The notes under the pieces were generated by a model. The model saw nothing but the letters and a program-made list of their open reading frames with translations. It was not told where the DNA came from and made no database searches. Shown one piece after another: positions 24,398 to 33,209 of a stretch of 64,000 nt of DNA. How positions within the stretch are numbered: the first letter of the stretch is position 1; each line of letters opens with the position of its first letter. Made by a program: the position numbers and the translations under genes. The stretch is from CBDAPI01 sp965248635 (lineage in GTDB: Bacteria; Acidobacteriota; UBA6911; RPQK01; CBDAPI01), in NCBI GenBank assembly GCA_965248635.1, contig OZ252114.1:1-64000 (forward strand), given 5' to 3'.

Positions 24398-25372
24398 ATG
24401 AGCGAGCAAGTATTTGACAGCCGTACAGACAAGGCTTTTGAGCAACTGGTGGGAACCTGCCCTTGGTACGGACAGCCGTGGGCATGGAATGGGGAGATCG
24501 ATCTCTACGTACAGCAGATCTCCGGGTTCATAGATATGAGGCGAAAGATCGATGGGGAGTGGAAGCTGATCCCTGTAATGCAGATCGATTCTGCAGGTAC
24601 GCTGCCGGTGACGCCTGCTGAGATCAGAGATCTCGGGAAGCAGGGATTGCTGAGGCTCCAAGTGAAGTCCGAGCAAGACGGCCCGGAGAAAGCGATCTGG
24701 GTTTGCTTGGGTAACGGCGCGGCGATGTTCGGGAATCGGATGGTGAAGCACGATCCGTCGTCCGGACCAGAAGGCACTGTTTCTGAGACTCCAGCCAATG
24801 AGTTCTTCCACGATCCAGTTGATGGAGTCGTTCCAATCCCTGCCGATGTGGAGACGATGTACACGGACATGGACGCTGTGAAATGGTGGACCGGGACGCA
24901 GACCGAGGAAGCCATGGGAACCACTGACAGATTCCAGGGTCCGACCAGTGGACACAAAGCTTGGAACGAAAACCCCGGCCTGGTAGAGGAGCGAGAATAC
25001 TCCTGGGGGAATCCTTGGTGGTCATCCGACCTTGCCGCCCGGACGTTCGTCATCGACTTGGAGAGAGTGAACGGCGAGAAGTGGATGGGGAACGCCTTCG
25101 ACTGGGCGTTGGACCAAGTCAACGGCGAGCATCAGTTTCCTACCCAACTGGATATGGTTGTCACTCTTGCCTACGCACCTGGACAGGGGCGCCCCGCCGA
25201 GTTTGATCCGATGCGAGAATGGACTGACGATCAGCTTCAAACTGCTCTCGACCTGGAGGCTCAGTACAAGACTCAGAAGGCCGGGGAGTCCATCACTGGG
25301 GCCATCGGTAACCTCGCAACCAAGGAAGACCTGGCCGCACAGACCAAAGAGATTGTATCGGCTTTGAAGTGA
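24398..25372 (+). CDS. Unknown protein of the prophage-like island
   Basis: A 324-residue protein with a good AAAAGGAG ribosome binding site. It is acidic and rich in Trp and Gly in the first half (CPWYGQPWAWNGEIDLY, KWWTGTQTEE, GNPWWSSD), has no signal peptide or membrane segment, and ends with an Ala/Glu/Lys helix (LATKEDLAAQTKEIVSALK). I do not recognise a family. Its stop overlaps the next small gene (TGATG), indicating co-translation with phage-like genes. Confidence 0.65.
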   Translation: MSEQVFDSRTDKAFEQLVGTCPWYGQPWAWNGEIDLYVQQISGFIDMRRKIDGEWKLIPVMQIDSAGTLPVTPAEIRDLGKQGLLRLQVKSEQDGPEKAIWVCLGNGAAMFGNRMVKHDPSSGPEGTVSETPANEFFHDPVDGVVPIPADVETMYTDMDAVKWWTGTQTEEAMGTTDRFQGPTSGHKAWNENPGLVEEREYSWGNPWWSSDLAARTFVIDLERVNGEKWMGNAFDWALDQVNGEHQFPTQLDMVVTLAYAPGQGRPAEFDPMREWTDDQLQTALDLEAQYKTQKAGESITGAIGNLATKEDLAAQTKEIVSALK

Positions 25373-25539
25373 TGCCCAAACACAAAAAGCGGGATTCAAA
25401 GACCAAGTCCCGCAAGCAAACGGGATTCCTGCTTCGCAAAGGCAGCCCCCTGTCATCCCTAATGTTTCGCCGGGTAAACGTTGTGGACGGGGTGCCGGGT
25501 TGGAGTAACCAGGAGAGTGGAGATGTATCGGACGATTGA
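25372..25539 (+). CDS. 55-residue basic protein overlapping the replication gene
   Basis: The ATG overlaps the previous stop by one base and the stop lies inside the next gene, whose start is at 25523. The N-terminus is very basic (MPKHKKRDSKTKSRKQ), the C-terminus acidic. No family recognised. The tight overlaps on both sides are the argument that it is translated. Confidence 0.4.
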   Translation: MPKHKKRDSKTKSRKQTGFLLRKGSPLSSLMFRRVNVVDGVPGWSNQESGDVSDD

Positions 25540-26403
25540 CGCTTCATTCTGGACGGACCCGGATATTCGCACCCTTTCAGGCACGGAGCGGTACCTGTTT
25601 CTATATTTCGTCAGTAACCCGCATGCGCATGTCTCGGGAATTTACTACTTGCCTCGGGTGATGATCGAGCACGAAACCGGACTTAAAGGAAAGGCCCTTG
25701 AAAAGGGTATCGAAACCCTATCGAAGAGGTTTTTCGTCTGGTATGACCCCCCAAATGAGGTTGTTTTTGTCCGAAGCATGTTCCGATACCAAGGTCGGGG
25801 CAAGAATCACGACCAATCTGCTGCCAAACAACTCAACAATCTGCATAAATCTTCTTTGGTCAGCAAATTTTTGAGCATCTACCCTGAAATAAGCGAACTT
25901 TTGGACAAAAACAAGGGGGTTCGAAGGGGTATCGAAGGGGGTTCGAAGGGGGTTCTGAGTTTCCCACTCCGGAACAGGAACAGGAACAGGAGAGGGAACA
26001 AGAGAAAGAAAAAGGGTCCCTTACGGGACCCCAAAAAGAAAGGGGGATATCGGCGCTCGACAGCGCCTCTTCGTCACCTCACGGTGACGGATGCTCTGAG
26101 CCAAACGGCTTTGACGAATTCTGGAGGGAGTACCCGCGAAAAGTCGGCAAGCAGGCCGCACGAAAGGCGTGGAAGAAGCGCCGACCGGGGACGCAACTCG
26201 CAGAAACCATCGTCGAGGCCATCCAGGCGCAGGTGGGCAAGGGGCATTTTCAGGGCAACGATGGCCAACAGTACATCCCCAACCCCGCAACGTGGTTGAA
26301 CCAGGAGCGATGGGAGGATGAAATCGTCCCATCGGTGGAGGAAAAGCGAAAGCGGAAGTGGGAGGAAATTTCCAAGAAAGTGTCCCAGGAGTCAGAGCCA
26401 TGA
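25523..26403 (+). pseudogene. Phage-type replication initiator (lambda O-like layout), frameshifted by a repeat unit
   Basis: The start at 25523 follows AGGAGAGTGGAG. The N-terminal half (MYRTIDASFWTDPDIRTLSG, then ERYLFLYFVSN) is the DNA-binding domain type of phage replisome organisers. In the starting frame the protein turns into nonsense after three 11-bp repeats at 25919-25951. In the frame one base earlier, downstream sequence reads EFPTPEQEQEQEREQEK, then NGFDEFWREYPRKVGKQAA and IPNPATWLNQERWEDE, the standard C-terminal domain of these proteins, ending at 26403. Deleting one 11-bp unit joins both halves. The stop overlaps the ATG of the next gene (26400). Confidence 0.8.
25919..26089 (+). 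other. Putative replication origin inside the initiator gene
   Basis: Three 11-bp direct repeats (GTTCGAAGGGG at 25919 and 25941, TATCGAAGGGG at 25930) are followed by a purine-rich run of CAGGAA repeats (from 25975) and then three perfect hairpins with 4-base loops: GGGTCCC/GGGACCC (26014-26031), GGCGCT/AGCGCC (26052-26067), and CGTCACC/GGTGACG (26072-26089). The arrangement inside the initiator coding linker recalls the lambda origin inside gene O. Function is inferred. Confidence 0.5.
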
Positions 26404-26795
26404 TCCCGATGCAATTTTGCCGGAAACTAGAGGCCTACTACGGCAGGGACATGAACCCGGAGCTAACGGAGGAGATGCTCCGATACCTGAGAAGGTTCCC
26501 CCAGGAATCCCTCGAGAAGATCTACCGGAGAACGCTCGAGATGTGCCTCTTCTTGCCCAATGTCGCCCACATTCGGAAAGCATCCGAGGACTTCCTGGTC
26601 CGGACCCCCGGGAAGACGAAAACTCGGCAGGGTTGTCCCCAGTGCCAATACACGACCTGGGTTCTCGTGACCCTGCACCACCCGCTAAAGAAGGGCGAGA
26701 CCTACGAAGCGGTCAAGGCCTGCAAGTGCACGCTTCGGAAGATCAAGCCTGCAGCTTCCGCAGTCCCGGAGGACGAGGAGGAGGTGCCGTTTTGA
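26400..26795 (+). CDS. Phage-like protein with a C-terminal zinc-binding motif
   Basis: A 131-residue protein starting at 26400, overlapping the initiator stop. The first 70 residues are helical (YYGRDMNPELTEEMLRYLRR, SLEKIYRRTLEM). The end has CPQCQY and CKC pairs, a likely zinc site. It sits where phages carry helicase-loader or small replication-accessory genes, and the helical LTEEML...FLPNVAHIRKA pattern would suit such a loader. No firm family assignment. Confidence 0.65.
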   Translation: MIPMQFCRKLEAYYGRDMNPELTEEMLRYLRRFPQESLEKIYRRTLEMCLFLPNVAHIRKASEDFLVRTPGKTKTRQGCPQCQYTTWVLVTLHHPLKKGETYEAVKACKCTLRKIKPAASAVPEDEEEVPF

Positions 26796-27139
26796 GCAAG
26801 CACACGCCAGGGCCGTGGGGTCCGATGGCCAGCCTATCCGACGATGAAACAATCGCTTGGACGCCAATCCAAGGGAAATTAGAGGCTGCGCCTGGCCTCA
26901 CTATCGGGTCGCCGCATCACCCGGAACCCATTTGCCGTGTCTCGGGCTATTTGCAACCTGTAGTTGCCAACGCCCGCCTGATCGCCGCTGCTCCGGAGAT
27001 GCTAGAGGCGTTGGAGCAAACCAGGAAGGCATTGAAATATTGCCAGAAGCACGTCAGTCACAAACACGCCTTAGTTGTCGATACGGTCTGTGGGTTGGCT
27101 CTAGCACTTGGCCTAGCCCGGATTATGCAAGAACCGTAG
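26792..27139 (+). CDS. Phage-type protein of unknown function, 3' end altered by an IS
   Basis: Starts at a TTG overlapping the previous stop. The opening SKHTPGPW and the central VANARLIAAAPEMLEALEQ are hallmarks of a protein family common in tailed-phage genomes and prophages. The last eight or so codons (ARIMQEP) are read from the IS1380-type inverted repeat starting at 27110, so the native C-terminus was probably replaced. It is the last prophage-like gene before the IS. Confidence 0.7.
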   Translation: MSKHTPGPWGPMASLSDDETIAWTPIQGKLEAAPGLTIGSPHHPEPICRVSGYLQPVVANARLIAAAPEMLEALEQTRKALKYCQKHVSHKHALVVDTVCGLALALGLARIMQEP

Positions 27140-28775
27140 TCCGGTGTTGAAAAACGACTCGAGAAGTGGCCCAACTCGGAAGCGGGCAGGTGTGACAGGC
27201 GGATTTGCGAAGAATATGGGTTGGCGAGGCGTTTGAGTGGTTTGGGGAGTGAATTTCAGACAGATCTGGGCCTGGATGAGTGTCGGAAGCGGTTTTCCGG
27301 GGGAGCTGGGAAAAGCTAACTGGAGTTCAGGCGACTCAAGACGAGGTGGAAGAGGGGTTGTTCGGGGAAGGCTGAGGAAAGATGGACCCAGATGCGTCGA
27401 GTGGTTTGTCGGATCCGGGCCCCAATCTTGAGGACCCGACAACGTAAGGTTTCGATTTCGAGCTTGTGCCAGGGGGTTCCGTGCAGATAGTCGCGCAGGC
27501 GCACGAACATCTGGTAAGCCAGTGCATGCAGGAGGAGTCGAAACTGATTGGCCAGGAATCGATGACAGCTGAGTCGGTCCATGCTCAGATGATTCTTGAA
27601 GGCCTTGATGAAGTTCTCGGTCTGCCCTCGGTTTGTGTAGTGGTCATAAAGTGATTGGGAGCAGAGATCGTCCCGGTTGGTGACTACAAAGCGACGGTTG
27701 ATCCCACGCTGATCGACCTCCACTTTGACAATGACGCGACGGGATCGATCCCAGCTGTGGGCTCGATAAAGAAACTCGTCAAACTGACGCTGTTTTTCCT
27801 CCAGCTCAACGAACCTCAGCCGAGTCGAATCCAGCAGCGGCTCGACCACTCGCTGCAGGCGAGGGTTTCGACTTAACCCAATGACATATTGGAGTTTATT
27901 CTCTTCACCTTCACAGAACTCGTAGAGCCGAGGCGTGGCAAAGCCGCTGTCGGCCCGAATCTCAATCTCGACATCCGTCCCCACTCCTTGTCGGATGGCC
28001 TCCACGACGCGCTTCAAAACGGGCACGATGTGAGAGGCAGCCCCCTTGTTGCCAGGTCTCAACATGGCACACACCAGGTCTCCCGTGGCGGCATCGAAGA
28101 TCAGCAAAGGATGCAGAATGTGGTTTCGGTAATACCCGTGGTAGAAGGAGAACTCCTGTTGGCCGTGAGTGTGGTCATCGGTACTGTCCAGATCCAGGAT
28201 GATCTTGCTGGGGCGTCTCTTCTTCAGGGAGCGCACATAACGGCCTAGCAGCCACCGGCTCAGACGCATCAGATCCTTCTTGGTGACGGAGTTCTCCAAA
28301 CGGGAGAAAGTCGGCTGGGTGGCCAAGTCGGGATCGCTCTCGGGCAACTGATCACAGACTGTCTTGAGCATCGGATCCGAGCGCAGCGTATCGGCGTCGT
28401 TACAGTCTTCGTAGCCGGCCACGATCTGCAAGACTCGTTGTCGGATCAACTTCAACAGGTCATGACGAATGTAGCGTTGGTCTCGACTTTCCGAAATACA
28501 GGAACTGAAGCCCTCGCACAATCGATGTTGACGATCCAGCGATCCAAACAACAACCATCCTGCGTCGGAAGTGAGGCTCCCCCCATCAAAACGAGCCGTG
28601 ATGTTTCTGTGGCTATGAAATGGCAGGGTATTCTGGCAGACTGTTTTTGACATTGCCGTAGCTCCTGTTTAGGGTCTTTGTTTCTCTAAACCCTTTTATA
28701 TCAGAGAGCTACGGCCTTTTTTCTGGGCCCAAATCTCACTTGAATTTAGATCTCCTGCATAATCCGGGCTAGGCC
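27110..28775 (-). mobile_element. IS1380-family element
   Basis: A 20-bp perfect inverted repeat marks the ends: 27110-27129 (GGCCTAGCCCGGATTATGCA) and its complement at 28756-28775. The transposase lies between them on the minus strand. The bases just outside do not match, so no target duplication is seen; the flanks may have been rearranged after insertion. The right end overlaps the ileS stop codon. Confidence 0.85.
27316..28653 (-). CDS. IS1380-family transposase
   Basis: A 445-residue DDE transposase of the IS4/IS1380 group. Acidic residues are in place: IILDLDSTDDHTHG, IEIRADSGFATPRLY and the late Glu in YTNRGQTENFIKAFKNHL. The N-terminus (ITARFDGGSLTSDAGWLL) is typical of the family. 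Intact frame. Confidence 0.95.
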   Translation of the reverse strand: MSKTVCQNTLPFHSHRNITARFDGGSLTSDAGWLLFGSLDRQHRLCEGFSSCISESRDQRYIRHDLLKLIRQRVLQIVAGYEDCNDADTLRSDPMLKTVCDQLPESDPDLATQPTFSRLENSVTKKDLMRLSRWLLGRYVRSLKKRRPSKIILDLDSTDDHTHGQQEFSFYHGYYRNHILHPLLIFDAATGDLVCAMLRPGNKGAASHIVPVLKRVVEAIRQGVGTDVEIEIRADSGFATPRLYEFCEGEENKLQYVIGLSRNPRLQRVVEPLLDSTRLRFVELEEKQRQFDEFLYRAHSWDRSRRVIVKVEVDQRGINRRFVVTNRDDLCSQSLYDHYTNRGQTENFIKAFKNHLSMDRLSCHRFLANQFRLLLHALAYQMFVRLRDYLHGTPWHKLEIETLRCRVLKIGARIRQTTRRIWVHLSSAFPEQPLFHLVLSRLNSS

Positions 28776-31612
28776 AGTCCCAGGACCTCAGCGTCGCGAT
28801 CCGAAAGCCAACCCCCGTCACTCCTTCGCCTGACCGTGCCGTCGCGCTTCCAGGAGCGTTCACAGCGGTGCTCGTCACGGAGGTCCTGAATCTCGATCTC
28901 CGTTTCCGATTCTTCCAGGAGTTGAAAGCGACTCACTCCGCACAGGTCAGCCAACTCCGCTTCGAATAGTCGCAGCGTTTTCAGGCGTGCTTCGGGAATC
29001 CGGGCAGTGATCGCTGCATCGAGCGGGTTCTTCAGACCGCCGCCGGCAGGGTTCTTTGCCTCTTCGAGTTTCCTCAGAGCCTCCCCGCGAAGAGCCATGA
29101 CCTCGGTCCATCCGGGGTCGGCTTCGAAGGAGAACGGATCCGGCAGCGACGCGAAATGGACCGAATGATCAGAGTCCTCGGAGTGATCGTTGTAATGAAG
29201 CCACGCTTCTTCCCCCGTAAAGACCAGGATCGGAGCCACCGCGCGAATCAGAGCATCGGCCACCCGACTCATAACCGTCTGGGCTCGACGCCGCCGATGC
29301 GAATCCGGGTGATCGCAATAGAGCCGATCCTTGACGGCAGCCAGGTAAACCGCACTCAGGGTCTGATTACAAAAGTTGAAAATGGTATCGGACACCAGGT
29401 TGAAGCGAAAGGAGGTATAGTCTCGATGAACCTCATTCACAAACTGGGAAAGTTGCTGCATGGCCCAGGAATCGATCGAGTACCGATCCGGCTCGGAGAG
29501 TTCCACGGCCTGCTCGGGCCGAAAATCCTTCAGGTTGCCCAGTAGGAAGCGGATCGTGTTGCGGATCTTGCGATACTCCTCGCTGGCAACACGAAAGAAC
29601 TCCCAGTCCACCTTGATGTCATGCGTGTAGTTGAGCGAGCTGACCCACCATCTGCAGACATCGGCGCCGTGCTGCTTGAGGATATCGGAAACTTCGATCG
29701 CGTTTCCGGCAGACTTACTCATCTTGCGGCCCTTGGCGTCGACCATGAACCCGTGGGTCAGAAGCTCGCGAAAGGGGTTTTTCCCGGTCGCCCCAAGTGC
29801 CGGCAACATCGAAAGCTGAAACCACCCCCGATGCTGATCCGACCCTTCCAGATAGAGATCGGCGGGATACCCCATCTCACGACGGCGCAGCACAGCATTC
29901 CAGGAACTTCCCGACTCGAACCAGACGTCGAAAATATCGACACTCTTGCTGAGCTCTCGCAGCCCCTCTTTCCCTGAACCTCTCAACTCGTCGGGAAGGT
30001 CGAGATCTGCCTCGGGTTCATAGCCCTCCAGCAATGCGGCCGGGTCTTCCTGAAACCACACATCCGACCCGAATCTTGTAAAGCGCCGGGCCACCGCTCG
30101 AATCGAAGCGGGGGTCAGCAGCAGTTCCTCTCCGGGTCCGAAGAACGCCGGAATGGGCAGACCCCAGGCCCGCTGGCGGCTGATGCACCAGTCGGGACGG
30201 GACTCCAGCATTCCAACGAGGCGGTTCTTCGCCCAGTCGGGGAAGAATTGAATCCCTTCTTCGGCTGCCTCAAGAGCTCGCTCGCGGAGCGACTGATCGG
30301 TGTCTCCAAACGCCTTATCGACGGCCACGAACCACTGTTCCGTTGCCCGGAAAATGATTGGAGTTTTGCCCCTCCAGTCGTGGGGATAGCTGTGCAGGTA
30401 GTCTTCGCTGCGAAAGAGAACACCTGTCTCAGTCAAGCGATCGATAATCAGAGAGTTCGCACCCCAGACGCTCACCCCCTGAAGCCAACCCGGCACTGTT
30501 CGGTCGAAGGTCCCATCCTCCTGAACAGGGCAATAGATGGGCAATCCCTCCTTCATTCCCGTAAAGTAGTCATCGGCTCCATGTCCTGGCGCCGTGTGAA
30601 CCAGGCCGGTCCCGTCTTCCAGGGTTACATAATCGGCTTCCACGAGGGGGGCCTTTTTCTTTCTCAAGGGAGGTTCGTACCAGGCCCCGGAGCCGACCAG
30701 TTCAGCTCCCAGACATCGTCCCATCTCCTCGACTCGAGAGGTCCCGGAGAACACCTGCTCCACCAGGTCGGCAGCCACGATGGCCAGACGGGAATTTGAG
30801 CCTTTCGTGAATCGAATCAGGGAATACACGGCCGTGGGTGCCACCGCGATCGCCTCATTCGCGGGAAGAGTCCAGGGAGTCGTCGTCCAGATCATCAGCC
30901 AGACTCGCTCTCCCGACGGAGTATGAAGACTGGCGGGCAGTTGTTCACTCCCCCTCAGCCGGAAAAGGACATGAACGCTCTTGTCCGTTCGGTCGTAATA
31001 CTCGAGTTCCGCGTCCGCGAGAGCCGTGCGGTTCTCGATTGACCAGTGAACAGGCTTCAAGTCCCGATAGACAAGGCCTTCTTCATTCAGCCTCGCGAAC
31101 ACCTCCAGAACGGCTCCCTCGTACTCCGGCCGCATGGTGAGATAGGGGGTTTCGTAGGTGCCGATGGTCCCCAGCCGCTGGAGCTGTTCGGCCTGGAGGT
31201 TCACGCAGGTGGTTGCATAGTCATGGCACCGCTGTCTGATCTCAGAAGTGGTCAGGTTCTCGCTCTCCGGCCCGAGCTCTTTGAGGACCTTGTGTTCAAT
31301 GGGCAGGCCATGGCAATCCCATCCCGGGACGAAGTTCACGTCGTGCCCGGACATGATACGAGAACGGACGACGAGATCCTTCAGAGTCTTATTGAGAAGG
31401 TGACCCATGTGAATCGGCCCGTTCGCATAAGGAGGGCCATCGTGCAGGATGTAGGGTCCCCGGGGATGGTCGAGTTCGCGCATACGCCGATATAGCTGCA
31501 TCCGCTCCCACCGGGCCTGCAGCCTGGGCTCGAGCTGAAGCAGGCTTCCCTTCATCGGGAAGTCTGTTCTCGGTAATTGAAGAGTCGGCCTGTAGTCGTT
31601 CTTCGCGGTCAT
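28769..31612 (-). CDS. ileS: Isoleucyl-tRNA synthetase
   Basis: Class I synthetase charging tRNA-Ile, cytoplasmic, 947 residues from the ATG at 31612 (the frame is open further upstream, but homology begins here). The HIGH motif is GPIHMGH and the KMSKS loop is GRKMSKSAGN; the CP1 editing domain (TTTPWTLPANEA, AYVTLEDGTG-like segments) is present. The C-terminal zinc-finger region looks eroded: HRCERSWKRDG and WLSDRDAEVLG where related enzymes have CxxC pairs. The TAG stop lies in the inverted repeat of the IS1380-type element, so the last codons may be new. It should still be functional unless zinc binding matters. Confidence 0.94.
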   Translation of the reverse strand: MTAKNDYRPTLQLPRTDFPMKGSLLQLEPRLQARWERMQLYRRMRELDHPRGPYILHDGPPYANGPIHMGHLLNKTLKDLVVRSRIMSGHDVNFVPGWDCHGLPIEHKVLKELGPESENLTTSEIRQRCHDYATTCVNLQAEQLQRLGTIGTYETPYLTMRPEYEGAVLEVFARLNEEGLVYRDLKPVHWSIENRTALADAELEYYDRTDKSVHVLFRLRGSEQLPASLHTPSGERVWLMIWTTTPWTLPANEAIAVAPTAVYSLIRFTKGSNSRLAIVAADLVEQVFSGTSRVEEMGRCLGAELVGSGAWYEPPLRKKKAPLVEADYVTLEDGTGLVHTAPGHGADDYFTGMKEGLPIYCPVQEDGTFDRTVPGWLQGVSVWGANSLIIDRLTETGVLFRSEDYLHSYPHDWRGKTPIIFRATEQWFVAVDKAFGDTDQSLRERALEAAEEGIQFFPDWAKNRLVGMLESRPDWCISRQRAWGLPIPAFFGPGEELLLTPASIRAVARRFTRFGSDVWFQEDPAALLEGYEPEADLDLPDELRGSGKEGLRELSKSVDIFDVWFESGSSWNAVLRRREMGYPADLYLEGSDQHRGWFQLSMLPALGATGKNPFRELLTHGFMVDAKGRKMSKSAGNAIEVSDILKQHGADVCRWWVSSLNYTHDIKVDWEFFRVASEEYRKIRNTIRFLLGNLKDFRPEQAVELSEPDRYSIDSWAMQQLSQFVNEVHRDYTSFRFNLVSDTIFNFCNQTLSAVYLAAVKDRLYCDHPDSHRRRRAQTVMSRVADALIRAVAPILVFTGEEAWLHYNDHSEDSDHSVHFASLPDPFSFEADPGWTEVMALRGEALRKLEEAKNPAGGGLKNPLDAAITARIPEARLKTLRLFEAELADLCGVSRFQLLEESETEIEIQDLRDEHRCERSWKRDGTVRRRSDGGWLSDRDAEVLGLA

Positions 31613-31838
31613 GGTGTCTCGTTCCTGCCCCACCTCATGCTTTCTGTCCCGTCTTCTGCCAGCGGACCGGAAGATTGAGTTTAGCTCAAAAACCGGAGCG
31701 CAAGTACGGTGTTTCACGAAAACTTAGTAGAGTCGAGATGTGGCGCGGTGGTTTAGGAAGAGCCTATCCGTTGCCGACCCTTTCGTCTGTCGGTGCCTCA
31801 CTAGCTCGTCCATGCTCCGTTTCCACATCCCGCTCGTC

Positions 31839-31871
31839 GAACCGGACGTGCGGTTTTCCCGCATCCGGCTC
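31839..31871 (-). ncRNA. Group II intron domain V
   Basis: The 33-nt catalytic hairpin reads GAGCCGGATGCGGGAAAACC on its 5' side and closes with GCACGTCCGGTTC. It begins 13 bases after the reverse transcriptase stop codon, the normal position. Confidence 0.9.
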
Positions 31872-31883
31872 TCGGACAAGGTC

Positions 31884-33209
31884 TTACGCTTTCGCCCACG
31901 GAAGGTCGCGAGTCCGCTCGGTCAGTCGTACCAGCCCCAACCTTTCGTACAGGAACTGGTCCGGGAACTGCCGCGTTCCCTTGCTGCCTTGCTTCTTGTG
32001 TTTTCGTCGCAACCACTGACGAAGCCTCCATCGGGTGTGGGCATCCACCGCCCGATAGGCTTTGCTGACCCCACCCAAGCAGAAGTAATTGGCCCATCCC
32101 ACCAACATTCGGTTCAGACGGGCCACCTCTTGCTCGGCTGACCTGAGCCCACTCCAGGGCCGCGTCTCCCTGTGGATTTCGCGACAGATCTTGCCGATCG
32201 ACTTCTTCGAAGGTCGAGTCCCCATGTAGGGAACCCCGCTCCTCGCTCGATGACAGATCCCCAGTGTGTAGCCCAGAAAGTCCAAGCTCTCTTCCGGCAG
32301 CCGTCTCACACAGGTCTTGGTCTCGTTCAGTTTCAGGCCCAGACGCCCCAGTATCTCCCGCGTTGCTCGCAGAGCCTTCCCTGCTTCGCCTTGACAGCAG
32401 ATCACAAAGTCGTCCGCATAGGACACAATCCTGCCCTGACACTGCTTCGGTCCCAGTTTCCTCCACCCCATTATGAAGCGACGAAAGTACAGGTTGGCTA
32501 AAAGGGGTGAGATCGGAGACCCTTGTGTGGTTCCCCTTTTCCCTCCTCCTTTCGGTTCGTCCTTGTCCTTCTTGGAGACCTCCACAACCGGGGTATTCAG
32601 CCACATCTTGATCAGCTTTAACATCTGCCGATCGCAGATACGACGCGCCACCGATTGCATCAGCTCCTTCCGCGGGATACTGTCAAAGTAGCCACTCAAA
32701 TCTGCATCCACCACCTCTCGGTGGCCTGTGTTGATCAGAGCGTGCACCGCTTGAACCGCATCCTGCGCGCTTCGTCGGGGGCGGTAGCCATGTTGTTCCG
32801 GCTGCAGATCTGCCTCGAAGATCGGCTCGATGACTAGCATCGCCGCCGTTTGCACCACCCGATCCTTGATCGTCGGCACTCCCAGCGGGCGCTTTCCTCC
32901 GTTGGTTTTGTCAATCCACACCCGGCGCACTGCCGCCGGCCGGTAGCTTTTGCTTTTCAGCTCCCTCGCCAGTTCGCCCAGCCACTTCTCTCGTCCGCGC
33001 GCCTCAATGTCTTCGAAGCTCTCTCGGTCCACCCCCGCTGCTCCGCCATTGGCTTTGCATTTCCGGTAAGCGAACTCCAGAAAGTCTTCTCTCCACACCT
33101 TGTCGTACAGCTGATGAAAGCGGCGCTCGGGCTGCTCCTTCGCTTTGGCGTACAACGTCCTTTGCAGCTTCCCAATCTTTTCCGGAGTTTTCAGCCCCAT
33201 TCGGGTCAA
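31884..33209 (-). CDS. ltrA: Group II intron reverse transcriptase/maturase
   Basis: A 441-residue intron-encoded protein. Reverse transcriptase blocks are complete: NGGAAGVDRESF, RPLGVPTIKDRVVQTA, VVDADLSGYFDSIP, GTTQGSPISPLLANLY and the catalytic YADD in RIVSYADDFVICC. A maturase (X/GIIM-type) domain ends the protein (LVGWANYFCLGGVSKAYRAV). I see no HNH endonuclease after it. It splices and mobilises the intron RNA. Confidence 0.95.
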   Translation of the reverse strand: MTRMGLKTPEKIGKLQRTLYAKAKEQPERRFHQLYDKVWREDFLEFAYRKCKANGGAAGVDRESFEDIEARGREKWLGELARELKSKSYRPAAVRRVWIDKTNGGKRPLGVPTIKDRVVQTAAMLVIEPIFEADLQPEQHGYRPRRSAQDAVQAVHALINTGHREVVDADLSGYFDSIPRKELMQSVARRICDRQMLKLIKMWLNTPVVEVSKKDKDEPKGGGKRGTTQGSPISPLLANLYFRRFIMGWRKLGPKQCQGRIVSYADDFVICCQGEAGKALRATREILGRLGLKLNETKTCVRRLPEESLDFLGYTLGICHRARSGVPYMGTRPSKKSIGKICREIHRETRPWSGLRSAEQEVARLNRMLVGWANYFCLGGVSKAYRAVDAHTRWRLRQWLRRKHKKQGSKGTRQFPDQFLYERLGLVRLTERTRDLPWAKA

